A stretch of DNA of 64,000 nt from NCBI GenBank assembly GCA_038206725.1, contig JBBRAO010000012.1, forward strand, positions 1-64,000, written 5' to 3'. This DNA is from JBAXXL01 sp038206725 (lineage in GTDB: Bacteria > Bacteroidota > Ignavibacteria > Kapaibacteriales > UBA2268). Both the position numbers and the translations under genes were made by a program. Below the pieces are notes generated by a model. It was not told where the DNA came from and did not search any database. It worked only from the letters and a program-made list of their open reading frames with translations. This document shows, piece after piece, positions 52,326 to 61,652 of this stretch (the stretch's first letter is position 1; the number at the start of each line of letters is the position of its first letter).

Positions 52326-52702
52326 TTGTCAATGGTTAATGCGAGGAAGTACTCTGAACCAGGATTTATAGGATTTTAGTGATTTTTTCGTTATTTCCGC
52401 GGAAGCGGTAATCCATCCACAAGCTAAGAAGTAGCTTAATATCAATAGCCACGGGTGAAACCCGTGGTTATTGATGATTTTCCAACAGCCCTGGAGGGGC
52501 TGAATAAGAATTGACCGAATCTCTACATTTTAACAAATTTTGAATTTTGGTTGCGATGAGGGGTTGGAGTCCATAAATCTTGAATTTAGCTGTTTTTTAA
52601 AATAATAAGTAGAATATTTAACAATATTGTTTTAAATAAGAATATTTTTATTAGCTTTGCATATTGTTTTTAAATGTTTTTTTTCAAATTAAAGGTGTAA
52701 TT
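52326..52702. other. Intergenic region with palindromes
   Basis: No gene. It contains the GGAAGCGGTAATCCATCC motif (52393) related to 11485, a perfect 16-base core hairpin CCACGGGT-GAA-ACCCGTGG with flanks that also pair over 52441-52475, and CAGCCCT/AGGGGCTG (52486-52502). The last 100 bases are AT-rich and probably hold the promoter of the next genes. Confidence 0.5.
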
Positions 52703-52867
52703 ATGTTCACTCACAAACAAGCCTATAGGTTAACACCTATCCCAACGGGTGGATGTGGAATATCCGTTATTAATTGCAGTTCTACTGTTTTATACGATGG
52801 TAGAATATTGACTCTTACCCTTATGCCGTATCAAATATTTTGCGAGCCCCAATGCCAAGGGAATTAA
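52703..52867 (+). CDS. Small Cys-containing protein, unknown
   Basis: A 54-residue ORF starting at ATG 52703. It has four cysteines (TGGCG, INCSS, FCEPQCQGN) and no hydrophobic signal. It ends two bases before the start of a T9SS cargo gene, so co-translation is likely. I do not recognise it. It could be a genuine small protein, a leader, or the surviving C terminus of a lost secreted Cys-rich protein like the one at 27673. Confidence 0.4.
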   Translation: MFTHKQAYRLTPIPTGGCGISVINCSSTVLYDGRILTLTLMPYQIFCEPQCQGN

Positions 52868-52869
52868 CT

Positions 52870-54352
52870 ATGAAATTAATATTATATTTTTTGGTTTTGC
52901 TATCTCTTCTTAATTTATCAGTCAAGCCGTTAGATGCTCAACCTTATAAATTCATTTATGAGAAAAGCGTTTTAAATAATAATAGCAATTTTGGTTATTC
53001 TTTACCTATATTTTTGTGGTAATGATGATGGTTCTGTAATAACTGTTGCTAATGGTGGTAGAGATTTAGCTTTGGCTCAGATATACAGGAATGGCGAGAT
53101 TAAATGGAACAGACGAGTATTGTTATATGATGAATTTGATCCACCAAGCACTTACAAATCAATAGACATCAACAACGTAATGTTTGATGGTTATTCAAAT
53201 GTATTTACAGGTTATTATCGGGATATGGACTTATTCAAACGGAACGTATTTTGCTATTTTGGAATAACCGGTGGAATTGTTCAACGATTTTCTTACGACA
53301 CTACATATAAAAGTTTTCGAACGGGTTTTAATATAACGAGTTTTTTTGATATATTATATACACACCCAACTTTTGTTACTAACCGTTATGAATTGTTTAC
53401 CAACGATTCAGTAGATTATTACTATAAATACTATATGATGCGTTATGACTTTTCAGGAAAAATCGAGAATTCTGTTTTAATAGATACTATTAATGCAAAA
53501 GTTTTACCAAGCGGTATGAACTTACATTTTAGATACAATACTATTTTAAACTTAAACTTTTATAATGAATCAGCTTTAGGAATACCAAAGATGAAACTTA
53601 AAATCAATTATCTGAATGATAATATCAAGTTGCTCAAAACAATAATAATTCCCTTTGATGAATTCCCTGATGACTTTACCTTTAATTCAATAACCTATAT
53701 TCAAAGCCCCGATACAGCCGTGTTAAGGTTCTATACTACATCACAATCTCCGAATAAACTGATGATGTTTTTAGAAATTAATCCTCTAACAAAATCAATT
53801 AAATGGAAGAGTTTCGAATATTATAAAACTTTTAGATTAGTAAAATGTCTTTATGATAAAGATAAAAACATCATTCTCGCCGGTATGTGCGACCGTAATC
53901 CCGCTTGGGAAAACGGACCACGGCAATTTGCAATATTTAAGTTTGATACTTTGTTTAATCTTAAAGATAGTTTAATTTGGGAACGTGGTGAAAACAGTTT
54001 TATGCAAGGATTTGATAAGTTCGGCGAAGACGAATTTATAATAACCGGTTATTATATTGATAAGGATAATTATAACTATGGTTACACAGCACGGCTAAAT
54101 TCCAACCCGAGCGGAATCAATGAAATTACTGAAGATGGTATCAGTTTTAGGCAATACGATGAACAATTATCTATTGAAAGCAATTCTCAGGGTTTGGATA
54201 TTCAAATATTCGACGTTTTGGGAAAAGTATGTTTCGCCAAAAAATGCGATGAGCAATCAACATTTATTGACTTAGCAAGCATTCCAAAGGGTTTATTTAT
54301 AGTCAGTGTTCGTTCCGGTACTCCGGCGAAAGTATTTAAGTTAATGAATTGA
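52870..54352 (+). pseudogene. T9SS cargo protein interrupted by a one-base frameshift near its N terminus
   Basis: The true start is probably ATG 52870, giving a signal peptide (MKLILYFLVLLSLLNLSVKPLDAQ) and then a stop at 53022. A second frame, open from about 52991, continues to 54352 and encodes the rest of a 490-aa protein. Removing one T from the TTTTT at 53011-53015 joins them as LPIFCGNDDGSVITVANGG. The passenger is beta-rich and similar in style to that of 29045. The C terminus is a T9SS sorting domain (IQIFDVLGKVCFAKKC ... IPKGLFIVSV ... KVFKLMN) with no palindromic insert. It is either a recent pseudogene or has a base-count error. Confidence 0.7.
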
Positions 54353-54415
54353 TATGTTTAAATTAATGAATGTTCAAATTAAGCCCGACAGATAATTTGT
54401 GTAGGCCTTTTTTTT

Positions 54416-54448
54416 ACCTCATCGGATGGTCGCCGGTTATCGGATGAG
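54416..54448. repeat. Family A palindrome, degenerate free copy
   Basis: Matches ACTCATCCGATGAC ... GTCATCGGATGAGT with several substitutions. It lies about 65 bases after a T9SS cargo stop codon, consistent with the habit of this family to sit at gene ends. Confidence 0.6.
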
Positions 54449-54461
54449 TGGGCAAAAGAAA

Positions 54462-54487
54462 CGTTACCAAGCAGGATTTTGGTAACG
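54462..54487. repeat. Family D palindrome, degenerate
   Basis: CGTTACCAAGC ... TTTTGGTAACG; the right arm has GC changed to TT. A further half copy lies at 54504-54522. Confidence 0.65.
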
Positions 54488-54842
54488 AGTTGAATTCGGG
54501 GGACGGATTTTGGTAACGAGTTTTTGCATTTGTGTTAGGAGCGAAGTCTTGTAGTCTTGCACTTACAGCGTAATCCGCAAAGGAAGAAAGAAGTAACACA
54601 GAGACACACGGAGAAGGCACAGAGGAGTAAAATTATAATTGTTCAATTTAAGAACAAACACAAGTGTCTAATCAACTCGATTATAAATGATATAGTGGAA
54701 TGTATGCCCTCGAGAGTTTATCAGTTTTCGCGTTTTGAGACAGCTCATTTGTTTTGTTGAATGATTATGTAACAAAAATTTAGTAAATTTGCTATTAAAC
54801 ATATATAGAATATGAAAATTAATAAATATTAACAATAAAAAT

Positions 54843-57800
54843 ATGCAAAAGTTATATACAACACTTATTCTTCTACTTTTTTCAACGATACTCCTCAATG
54901 GTGCACTTACTCGTGCTCCTGAAGATTACTTTGGCCGTGTTTCCATACCCGCGGGTGCAGAAGTAGAAGTTTTACGATTTAAAACAGACCAAATAGTCTA
55001 TGCCGGTACCAATGGATATGGCATCTATGTTTCGTATGATGCAGGTACGAACTGGGGAAAATTAACCAGTTTTCCGGAAGAATTTCCTTGCGTAAAAGAT
55101 ATATTGGTAGCACCAAATAAAGATTTGTACGCCGCAACTTTTGGCGGAGGAATTTTTTATTCCAAAGACAATGGAGCTACTTGGGTTGCTAAAAATAAAG
55201 GCTTAAAAAATCTTCACGTACAAGCACTCACAATGACAAAACTCGGAAAACTGCTTTGTGGTACTTATGGAAGCGGCGTGTATTATTCAGACGATAAGGG
55301 CGACAATTGGGTTCGTACCGACAAAGGCCTGCGGTATGATAACGTTACTTGCCTGCTAACGATGAGTACCGGATTTATTATTGCCGGAACTTGGGGAGGA
55401 GGATTTTACGTTTCTCGAGACACTTGTAAATCGTGGATTAAGTCGAACACACAATTAGACAATTTGTTTATTAATGATATGGTAAAAGACGAAGCAGGGC
55501 ACGTTTTCGCGGCTACGAACGGTTCGGGGGTTATGATGACCGGGGATGGAATTTCGTGGATACAATACGGTAACATCTTTCATTATAAAGACGATCCCGT
55601 TATGCATCATTTAATAGACACCGCTATTTCAGCTGTTGGAGCTAACAGCTATCAATTATTGATGGGTACTCGCACGGCAGGTTTTTATTATTTTGATGAT
55701 TTATGGAATTGTTGGCAAAATACCGGTGATTTCGCTGTTGGTATAACGGCTTGCGATGTCAGCTCTAACGGAACAATTTTGGCTACTCGCTCGCTGGGCG
55801 ATGTTACTCGAAGTACCGATAACGGTCGTAAATGGACAATATGTTCGACCAAAATAGTAAATTTGAATTTGTCCGAATACTCCGGGTTAGAAGATTTTCT
55901 CAATGTATATCCAAGCGATTTCGATAAAACCTTAATTTCTATTTCCAAAGCCGATTCGATACGAAAAGTTTACAAGTCGGTTAATCACGGTAATGATTGG
56001 AAATATTTAGGAACCTTCAACAGTAGAAGCGTTAATGATGTTGAAATATCGCCTGAAGGCAATATATTCATCGCCGCGAAAGAAGGTGTTTTTGGTTCAT
56101 TAGACAGTGGAAAAACATACACCAAGTTATGTAATGTTACTGATAAAAACAAAGTTTACTGGGAATTTAAAGAAATCGAGTACGATTCGACAGTAAAAGT
56201 TTGGACGGCACTTTTTAATTATATGCTTCCCGATACAAATAAACCACCAAAAAAGCCTTACTTAGAATTGGTTAAAAGGATGTATAAGTCAACCAATAAT
56301 GGTCAAACTTGGACTATGAAAGATTATGGTGAAACCGATATTGCTTCACTTTACGTTGATAAAAACAGTACATGGTATATGAATATTGGCGCTAACCTCA
56401 ATAAATCGACAAACCACGGTAGTAGCTTTACTTCTCTGTTCAAAAATAAAATAGGCACTTATGTCTATGGCAAAGATGGTAATCTTTACTGTGCCGACAA
56501 TAATAAGGATCTTTGGGTTTATAAGAATTTTGGTACAGTCGCTATGTCAGTTCCATTTACTCCTCAAGGTAATCCGGCAAAAAACTCCTATTCCATTGAA
56601 AAAATGGCTTGCGATATAAACGGTAATTTTTATGTTTCAATCAAGCTGAGTTCAATGACTCAAGGTATAATATATGAGGTTTACAGAACAGGGGATAACG
56701 GTAAAAATTGGAAGACTTTGAGAGGCTGTTTTAATATGGACCAAATCCGAAATATCAAGGCTGATAATAACGGATATACCTATATATTAACCAATGCCTT
56801 ATACAAAGTGTTGGATTCTTTGCAATTAACTCCGCCAAAAACGACTGCGCCCAAAAATAATAAAATGGGAGAAGAAATTCATCCGATTTTTGCGTGGGGT
56901 AGGGTTCCATTAGCGGAAGAGTATGAGTTGCAAATTGACCCTACTGACTTGTGGTATGCGACATTTGAAACTAATGTTACAGGCGACAGTGCTTGCCAAG
57001 CCGTTTTGGATTTGTTCTATAATACAAATTATGCTTGGCGGATACGTAGTAAAACGCATTCAGCTCATAGTAAGTGGGTAGTGGGATATTTTACGGTTGG
57101 TGTTGAGCCACCAATGCTAATTAGTCCGGAGAAGGGCAGAGGCGGTGTACCGCTTAAAGCTGATTTGAAATGGCATACTATTACCGACGCAACACATTAT
57201 CTTATCCAAGTTGCGGAAGATGAAAACTTCGATAAAATTATTTTTGAAAAAGATAATTACTCTGACACGACAATTACAACAACGCAGTTAATTGGTTTAA
57301 AAACCTATTATTGGCGCGTAAAGGCATTTACTAAGAATAATACCAGTAGATTTTCGGAAGTATGGAACTTCCGAACGGTTCTGGGTCCACCTCAACTAAT
57401 TTATCCGGTGAATAATTCTATTGATCGCCTTCTGAGTGAAGAATTCAAATGGTCTAAATCAATAGAGGCGGAAAGTTATTATATTCAAATAGCTAAGGAT
57501 GAATCATTCGCTAATATGTTTTATGAAGGAAATGTAGGTGCTGACACATTTGAACTGATTTCAAATATGTCTGCCGAAACTACATATTATTGGCGAGTAT
57601 CATCGGTAAACAGTGTTGGTACAAGCGTTTATTCCGCTCCTTGGAAATTTACCACCTCGTTGAAAGCCGTTACCTTACGTACTCCTGAAAACAAAATAGT
57701 GAATTTTCCTACATCAGGTAAATTTACTTGGCTTGCTCATAATGCCGGAAGTGAATATCAAATCCAAATATCTAGAGACTCAACTTTTAAAACTATCGTT

Positions 57801-58790
57801 GACGATCAAAAAGTAAATAATATTTTGGAATTTGCATCAACAAAATTGGAGTTCTATAAAGCTTATTATTGGCGTGTTAGACTTCTTGTCAGTCAGCGCG
57901 TAGGGCTTTGGTCGGAAATTTGGCAATTTAAAACCGGAATAGAATCAGCTAATCTTTTAAATCCACCCGATAAATCAGTTGACCAACCAACCGCTTTGAG
58001 ATTCCGTTGGTACGAGGTAGTCGGAGCAAAATTCTATCAATTACAGATATCGAAGAATGAACAATTTACCGATTTGGTTTACTCGATGGATTCATTAATT
58101 AAATTCGAACAATATGTTGAAAAATTAGAACCGGAAATCCTATATTATTGGCGTGTCAGAGTATGGAATGATGAGTCTTATGGCACTTCTCAGTGGTCTT
58201 CGGTTTGGACATTCACAACAGGCAAAGTAACGCTAATTCTTAGAAATCCAAAAACAGGAACTCTGGATGTCAACATTCCGACACTTTTAACTTGGTTCGC
58301 CGCAACAACGGCTGAATACTACAATTTACAAGTAGCCAATGATGTTGTTTTTGCGAATATTGTGTTCGATAAAGATTCTATATTCGCTACAAAAATAACA
58401 CTAACGGAAACTGATTTATCGGTGAGTAGTACTTATTATTGGCGTGTTAAAGGGATAAGCAAACAATACACAACGCCTTGGAGTGAAACTTGGCATTTTA
58501 AAACAAGTGCTGTTTCGGTTGAAGATAACGTCAAATTAAGCTCAATCAAATTATATCCAAATCCGACAGGAAGTGGGGCAGAGTTGAGCATAAATTACAA
58601 TGAAACTTGTGACGCGAAAATTCTAATAACTACAGCCGAAGGTAAACTAATTCGAAGCGATGAAATAAGGTTGCTCCAAGGTGATAATCGCTATGCTATA
58701 GAGACAGAGCATTTAGCATCCGGCTCATATTACATTAGCATCGTTACACCGAGCGGAATAATAACACGCGAATTGGTAGTTGTTAGATAA
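54843..58790 (+). CDS. Large T9SS cargo protein: BNR-type propeller plus FnIII-like repeats
   Basis: 1315 residues with a short signal peptide (about 1-21). Residues about 30-660 contain sialidase/BNR Asp-box-type repeats (YVSYDAGTNWGKL, FYSKDNGATWVAK, YYSDDKGDNWVRT), suggesting one or two beta-propellers. Residues about 680-1230 carry five to six fibronectin-III-like modules with the recurrent ending YYWRVRA...WNFRT. The C-terminal sorting domain starts KLYPNPTGSGAELSI and ends SGIITRELVVVR. This propeller-plus-FnIII design is common in exported proteins of this supergroup. Adhesion or a scaffold role is plausible; hydrolase activity is not implied by the Asp boxes alone. Confidence 0.8.
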   Translation: MQKLYTTLILLLFSTILLNGALTRAPEDYFGRVSIPAGAEVEVLRFKTDQIVYAGTNGYGIYVSYDAGTNWGKLTSFPEEFPCVKDILVAPNKDLYAATFGGGIFYSKDNGATWVAKNKGLKNLHVQALTMTKLGKLLCGTYGSGVYYSDDKGDNWVRTDKGLRYDNVTCLLTMSTGFIIAGTWGGGFYVSRDTCKSWIKSNTQLDNLFINDMVKDEAGHVFAATNGSGVMMTGDGISWIQYGNIFHYKDDPVMHHLIDTAISAVGANSYQLLMGTRTAGFYYFDDLWNCWQNTGDFAVGITACDVSSNGTILATRSLGDVTRSTDNGRKWTICSTKIVNLNLSEYSGLEDFLNVYPSDFDKTLISISKADSIRKVYKSVNHGNDWKYLGTFNSRSVNDVEISPEGNIFIAAKEGVFGSLDSGKTYTKLCNVTDKNKVYWEFKEIEYDSTVKVWTALFNYMLPDTNKPPKKPYLELVKRMYKSTNNGQTWTMKDYGETDIASLYVDKNSTWYMNIGANLNKSTNHGSSFTSLFKNKIGTYVYGKDGNLYCADNNKDLWVYKNFGTVAMSVPFTPQGNPAKNSYSIEKMACDINGNFYVSIKLSSMTQGIIYEVYRTGDNGKNWKTLRGCFNMDQIRNIKADNNGYTYILTNALYKVLDSLQLTPPKTTAPKNNKMGEEIHPIFAWGRVPLAEEYELQIDPTDLWYATFETNVTGDSACQAVLDLFYNTNYAWRIRSKTHSAHSKWVVGYFTVGVEPPMLISPEKGRGGVPLKADLKWHTITDATHYLIQVAEDENFDKIIFEKDNYSDTTITTTQLIGLKTYYWRVKAFTKNNTSRFSEVWNFRTVLGPPQLIYPVNNSIDRLLSEEFKWSKSIEAESYYIQIAKDESFANMFYEGNVGADTFELISNMSAETTYYWRVSSVNSVGTSVYSAPWKFTTSLKAVTLRTPENKIVNFPTSGKFTWLAHNAGSEYQIQISRDSTFKTIVDDQKVNNILEFASTKLEFYKAYYWRVRLLVSQRVGLWSEIWQFKTGIESANLLNPPDKSVDQPTALRFRWYEVVGAKFYQLQISKNEQFTDLVYSMDSLIKFEQYVEKLEPEILYYWRVRVWNDESYGTSQWSSVWTFTTGKVTLILRNPKTGTLDVNIPTLLTWFAATTAEYYNLQVANDVVFANIVFDKDSIFATKITLTETDLSVSSTYYWRVKGISKQYTTPWSETWHFKTSAVSVEDNVKLSSIKLYPNPTGSGAELSINYNETCDAKILITTAEGKLIRSDEIRLLQGDNRYAIETEHLASGSYYISIVTPSGIITRELVVVR

Positions 58791-58804
58791 TTGAAAGTTT
58801 TTAA

Positions 58805-58833
58805 TCATCCGATGACTGCCGGTCATCGGATGA
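58805..58833. repeat. Family A palindrome, free copy
   Basis: TCATCCGATGAC pairs with GTCATCGGATGA across TGCCG. It lies 15 bases after the stop of the large cargo gene and may act as its terminator structure. Confidence 0.85.
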
Positions 58834-59040
58834 GTTTGCAGAGTAGAACGGTATAAGCAGGAGCTTGGTAACGAGATTGAATTTGCAAGCATTTTATACT
58901 TATTTATAGTATCGGAATAGTATTCGCTGACTTTCCTATTCGCTTCATTATTATAGTATTCAAATCCCATTCCATTTTCTTTGTCCCAAGAATCAAGAAC
59001 CAAATTGTCGGTGGTTTAAAGAGAAAAATAGGGTTACAGC

Positions 59041-59071
59041 AAAAAAAAGCGTCACAAGAAGACTATGACGC
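59041..59071 (-). terminator. Terminator for the minus-strand CYTH cluster
   Basis: Read on the minus strand: GCGTCA, an 11-base loop, TGACGC, then a run of eight T. It lies 46 bases beyond the CYTH gene stop. Confidence 0.75.
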
Positions 59072-59116
59072 ATTGAAAAATTATTAATGAACAGAGATTT
59101 TGATTTATGCTGTAAT

Positions 59117-59674
59117 CTATTCTTCATCATTTCGAAGATTATACATTTCACGATAGTACATTTCGAGTTTAAAACTAGTCCAAGATTTCATCTCAGCCGG
59201 TATATAACCCAAATCTATCGCTGTTTCATAAATTTCTTCTCGTGTTGAGGCTTCGATTTCCAAAAATTCCGGTATGAATTTCAAATCACCTAGGTATTTA
59301 TCGAGATCTACTTTTACGTTACCAATTTTAAACGATGTACGGTGCTTCAGATTGGTTTTGATTTCTTCGAAACCTATAGAATTCAGAAGGTCTCGCATTT
59401 TTTCAAAATCGGGTATTTCGATTTCGTTTTCTTCTTGGATTTTGATATCGAAATTAGAGATTTTACACTTATAAGTTAAGAATGTCCTTTCGCCTTCAGT
59501 ACGTAATCGCAAAAGCTTCTTCCCGTACTTTAACTGCGAGTTCGGTGTATCGAAAAACACACCGAACATATCGCCGTCGAAAACCTTTTCGCCGCCTAGA
59601 TCTTCTATGATCTTAATTATCTTTTCGCGGTCTATCTCTAATATTTTTGCTTCTAATTCTTGATTATTTTTCAT
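59117..59674 (-). CDS. CYTH-domain protein (class IV adenylate cyclase/thiamine-triphosphatase-like)
   Basis: 185 residues. The ExExK signature is at residues 6-10 (ELEAK), and the tunnel-lining charged strands follow: KLLRLRTEGERTFLTYK, KHRTSFKIGNVKVDLDKYLGDLKFIPEFLEIE and KSWTSFKLEM. CYTH enzymes bind triphosphate substrates with metal; which activity applies here (cAMP synthesis, tripolyphosphate or thiamine triphosphate hydrolysis) cannot be told. The start overlaps the end of the upstream lipoprotein gene by 11 bases. Confidence 0.85.
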   Translation of the reverse strand: MKNNQELEAKILEIDREKIIKIIEDLGGEKVFDGDMFGVFFDTPNSQLKYGKKLLRLRTEGERTFLTYKCKISNFDIKIQEENEIEIPDFEKMRDLLNSIGFEEIKTNLKHRTSFKIGNVKVDLDKYLGDLKFIPEFLEIEASTREEIYETAIDLGYIPAEMKSWTSFKLEMYYREMYNLRNDEE

Positions 59675-60311
59675 CTATTAAGCCATTGTCTTCTAAATCT
59701 TCTATGATTTTATATGCTAAACGACGCATTATAGCTCTATCTGCTGAAAAAACGTTACCTGAAGACATAAATCCGGCACCATCAGCAATCCAAGCTTTAT
59801 TACGATTTGTAGGATCAATTAATTCAATTCTGAAATTACTGAACATATTAAAAGTTGTGGTTGAAGGATTTACACTTGTAACGGTAGTTTTCTCTTTTAT
59901 TTCTTTACCGGTTTTTTTGTCGGTATAACTTGAATGTACTACGTCCGTTTGAATACTTCCCGGATTTACAACTGTGGCTACATCTTTGTTCTTTAGAGAA
60001 ATCAGTAAATAGCCATCAAATTTCTTATCATTAAGAATCTTTTCAATTTCATCGTCATTCCATTGACGGGTAGGGGGGAAGAACAAATATGCTTGAGTAG
60101 CCGCGATTCCTTCATCTTCGAACTCTTCAACAACTCTATTTTCGAGATATTTACGTATTGTGAGATTGTCTATATCAGCAAAAACACAAATGTTTTTAAA
60201 CTTTTTGTCTTGGTAAGCAGGATCTTTAAAACTTGTTACGGTTACATTCGCGCATCCGGCAAATATAACTGCGGTTATTACAAGCAATAATATTGTTGAG
60301 TACTTTTTCAT
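59664..60311 (-). CDS. Lipoprotein of unknown function
   Basis: 215 residues with a lipobox at VIFAGC (C20). The mature part begins with a TSFKDPAYQDKKFKNICVFADIDNLTIRKYLENRVVEEF pattern, seen in DUF4136-like or related outer-membrane lipoproteins. A later segment, RNKAWIADGAGFMSSG, reads like the substrate-binding sheet of that fold. No catalytic motif is visible. It lies 61 bases downstream of the DUF4270-like gene and overlaps the CYTH gene, so it is probably in the same transcript. Confidence 0.65.
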   Translation of the reverse strand: MKKYSTILLLVITAVIFAGCANVTVTSFKDPAYQDKKFKNICVFADIDNLTIRKYLENRVVEEFEDEGIAATQAYLFFPPTRQWNDDEIEKILNDKKFDGYLLISLKNKDVATVVNPGSIQTDVVHSSYTDKKTGKEIKEKTTVTSVNPSTTTFNMFSNFRIELIDPTNRNKAWIADGAGFMSSGNVFSADRAIMRRLAYKIIEDLEDNGLIDEK

Positions 60312-60372
60312 TTTTTCATTCCTTATATAAATACACTATTGATTAAATATATAATAAATACGAAATCTTCAT

Positions 60373-61638
60373 TTACTTTGTTTCAACGTAGGAATAAGCT
60401 ATACGAAGTTGAGGGCGTTTTTTGGGGTCTGTAGCATTCTTCCCGAAAAATACCATTCGGTCAATCTTGTTATTTGTAAATGAATTACGAGCACCGTGAC
60501 CAGGGTAAATGATAATCGATCCCTTACCTCCATGCCTGATAATATATTGAATTGGCGCCGATAAACTTGAAAATATGAATTTGCCTGTCGTATCGGGGAA
60601 ACCCTCAACGGCGTAGGTGCTTACCGGCGAAGTATTATCGCGGTCCAAGAAAACACCTAAATAAATAGCCGAATCCAATCCTTCGTTACCATAATATGAA
60701 TTGTCTCTGTCGAGTGTCAATATCAATTCGCTTTTGATAACACCCGCAAATTTTGTTATACCCGATAAATCTAACTTTATTTCTGTTCTGTAATCAACGT
60801 TTTCTTGAACTACAAGGTTGCCTTCCGGTACCGTTGGAACAGAAGTGAAAAGTCCATCATTACCGACTACTATTTTTGCAGTATCCAATCCACCCTTAAG
60901 GTTTTTGTAAACCAATTCGATTCTGGACATTGTATCTTTATTGGCGATATTGATGAAAGTGATAAATTGGTTGATGATATTACAATCTGCTCGTGGAATT
61001 ATTGCGATACCTTCGTTACCAACTAATTTTTCCGATCCGGGTTTCTTCTGTAAAATATCTTTTATGTATGATTTATCCAAATCTATCGAAATTTCATCGG
61101 TAAAATTGGTTTTCGAAATATTAATCTGCCCATTATATCCACCAATCGTGCGTCCGAAGTAATCGGCAGGTGAATCAAAAAGTGAACTATAAGTAGTTAG
61201 TTGAATTGAGTCGTTTTGGATTTTCGACCAATACTTTGTAACTTCTTTCACATCAACCGAAAATACACCATTTTCCAAATCGCCTATTGCATAAGGGGCT
61301 ACTTCTAAAATTAATTTAGCAGAAACGATTTGATCTTCCGTTACGGTACCAATCGAATCCGGCAACATATTAGTTAGCATTCTAAAAAGATAAACTGCAC
61401 GAGTATCGCCTGTTTTTCCGATTAAAGCTGTATTGGAAGTATAGGATTTAATAATAGTCTGGTACGCTTCAGTGGATTGAATAATACCCGCATTTTCTTC
61501 CGATAAAGTATTGACGACTACTGTGTCTTTCATCAGAGTTTCGCCTATATCGGTCGGCAAATCGTTGCAGGAACTTAGTCCAAACATAGCAACAACAAAA
61601 ATCATTGAAGCAATGAGATTAATATTTTTATTTATCAT
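60373..61638 (-). CDS. DUF4270-like lipoprotein
   Basis: 421 residues with a lipobox at GLSSC (C24), followed by a beta-rich extracellular or periplasmic region. The N-terminal CNDLPTDIGETLMKD, followed by repeated strands, fits DUF4270, a Bacteroidota family usually encoded beside glycogen synthase, as here (14-base gap). The family's function is unknown. The neighbourhood conservation, known from Bacteroidota genomes, is stronger support than any motif. It is probably co-transcribed with glgA. Confidence 0.72.
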   Translation of the reverse strand: MINKNINLIASMIFVVAMFGLSSCNDLPTDIGETLMKDTVVVNTLSEENAGIIQSTEAYQTIIKSYTSNTALIGKTGDTRAVYLFRMLTNMLPDSIGTVTEDQIVSAKLILEVAPYAIGDLENGVFSVDVKEVTKYWSKIQNDSIQLTTYSSLFDSPADYFGRTIGGYNGQINISKTNFTDEISIDLDKSYIKDILQKKPGSEKLVGNEGIAIIPRADCNIINQFITFINIANKDTMSRIELVYKNLKGGLDTAKIVVGNDGLFTSVPTVPEGNLVVQENVDYRTEIKLDLSGITKFAGVIKSELILTLDRDNSYYGNEGLDSAIYLGVFLDRDNTSPVSTYAVEGFPDTTGKFIFSSLSAPIQYIIRHGGKGSIIIYPGHGARNSFTNNKIDRMVFFGKNATDPKKRPQLRIAYSYVETK

Positions 61639-61652
61639 AGGTTTTAATTTAC

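Larger units (their letters stand above)
54353..54842. other. Intergenic region with degenerate palindromes
   Basis: No gene. Degenerate family A (54416-54448), family D (54462-54487) with a half copy (54504-54522), and a CACAGAGACACACGGAGAAGG low-complexity motif (54596-54624) of a kind widespread in bacterial intergenic DNA. A TAAATTTG box at 54784-54791 could be the -7 element for the next gene, without a clear -33 partner. Confidence 0.5.
58791..59116. other. Intergenic region with palindromes and terminator
   Basis: Family A free copy (58805-58833), a family D half copy (58850-58876) and the minus-strand terminator (59041-59071). No gene is supported between. Confidence 0.5.

Noticed and set aside
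54596..54624. CACAGAGACACACGGAGAAGG stretch as a regulatory site
   Set aside because: It is a widespread low-complexity intergenic motif type, with no position-specific support here.
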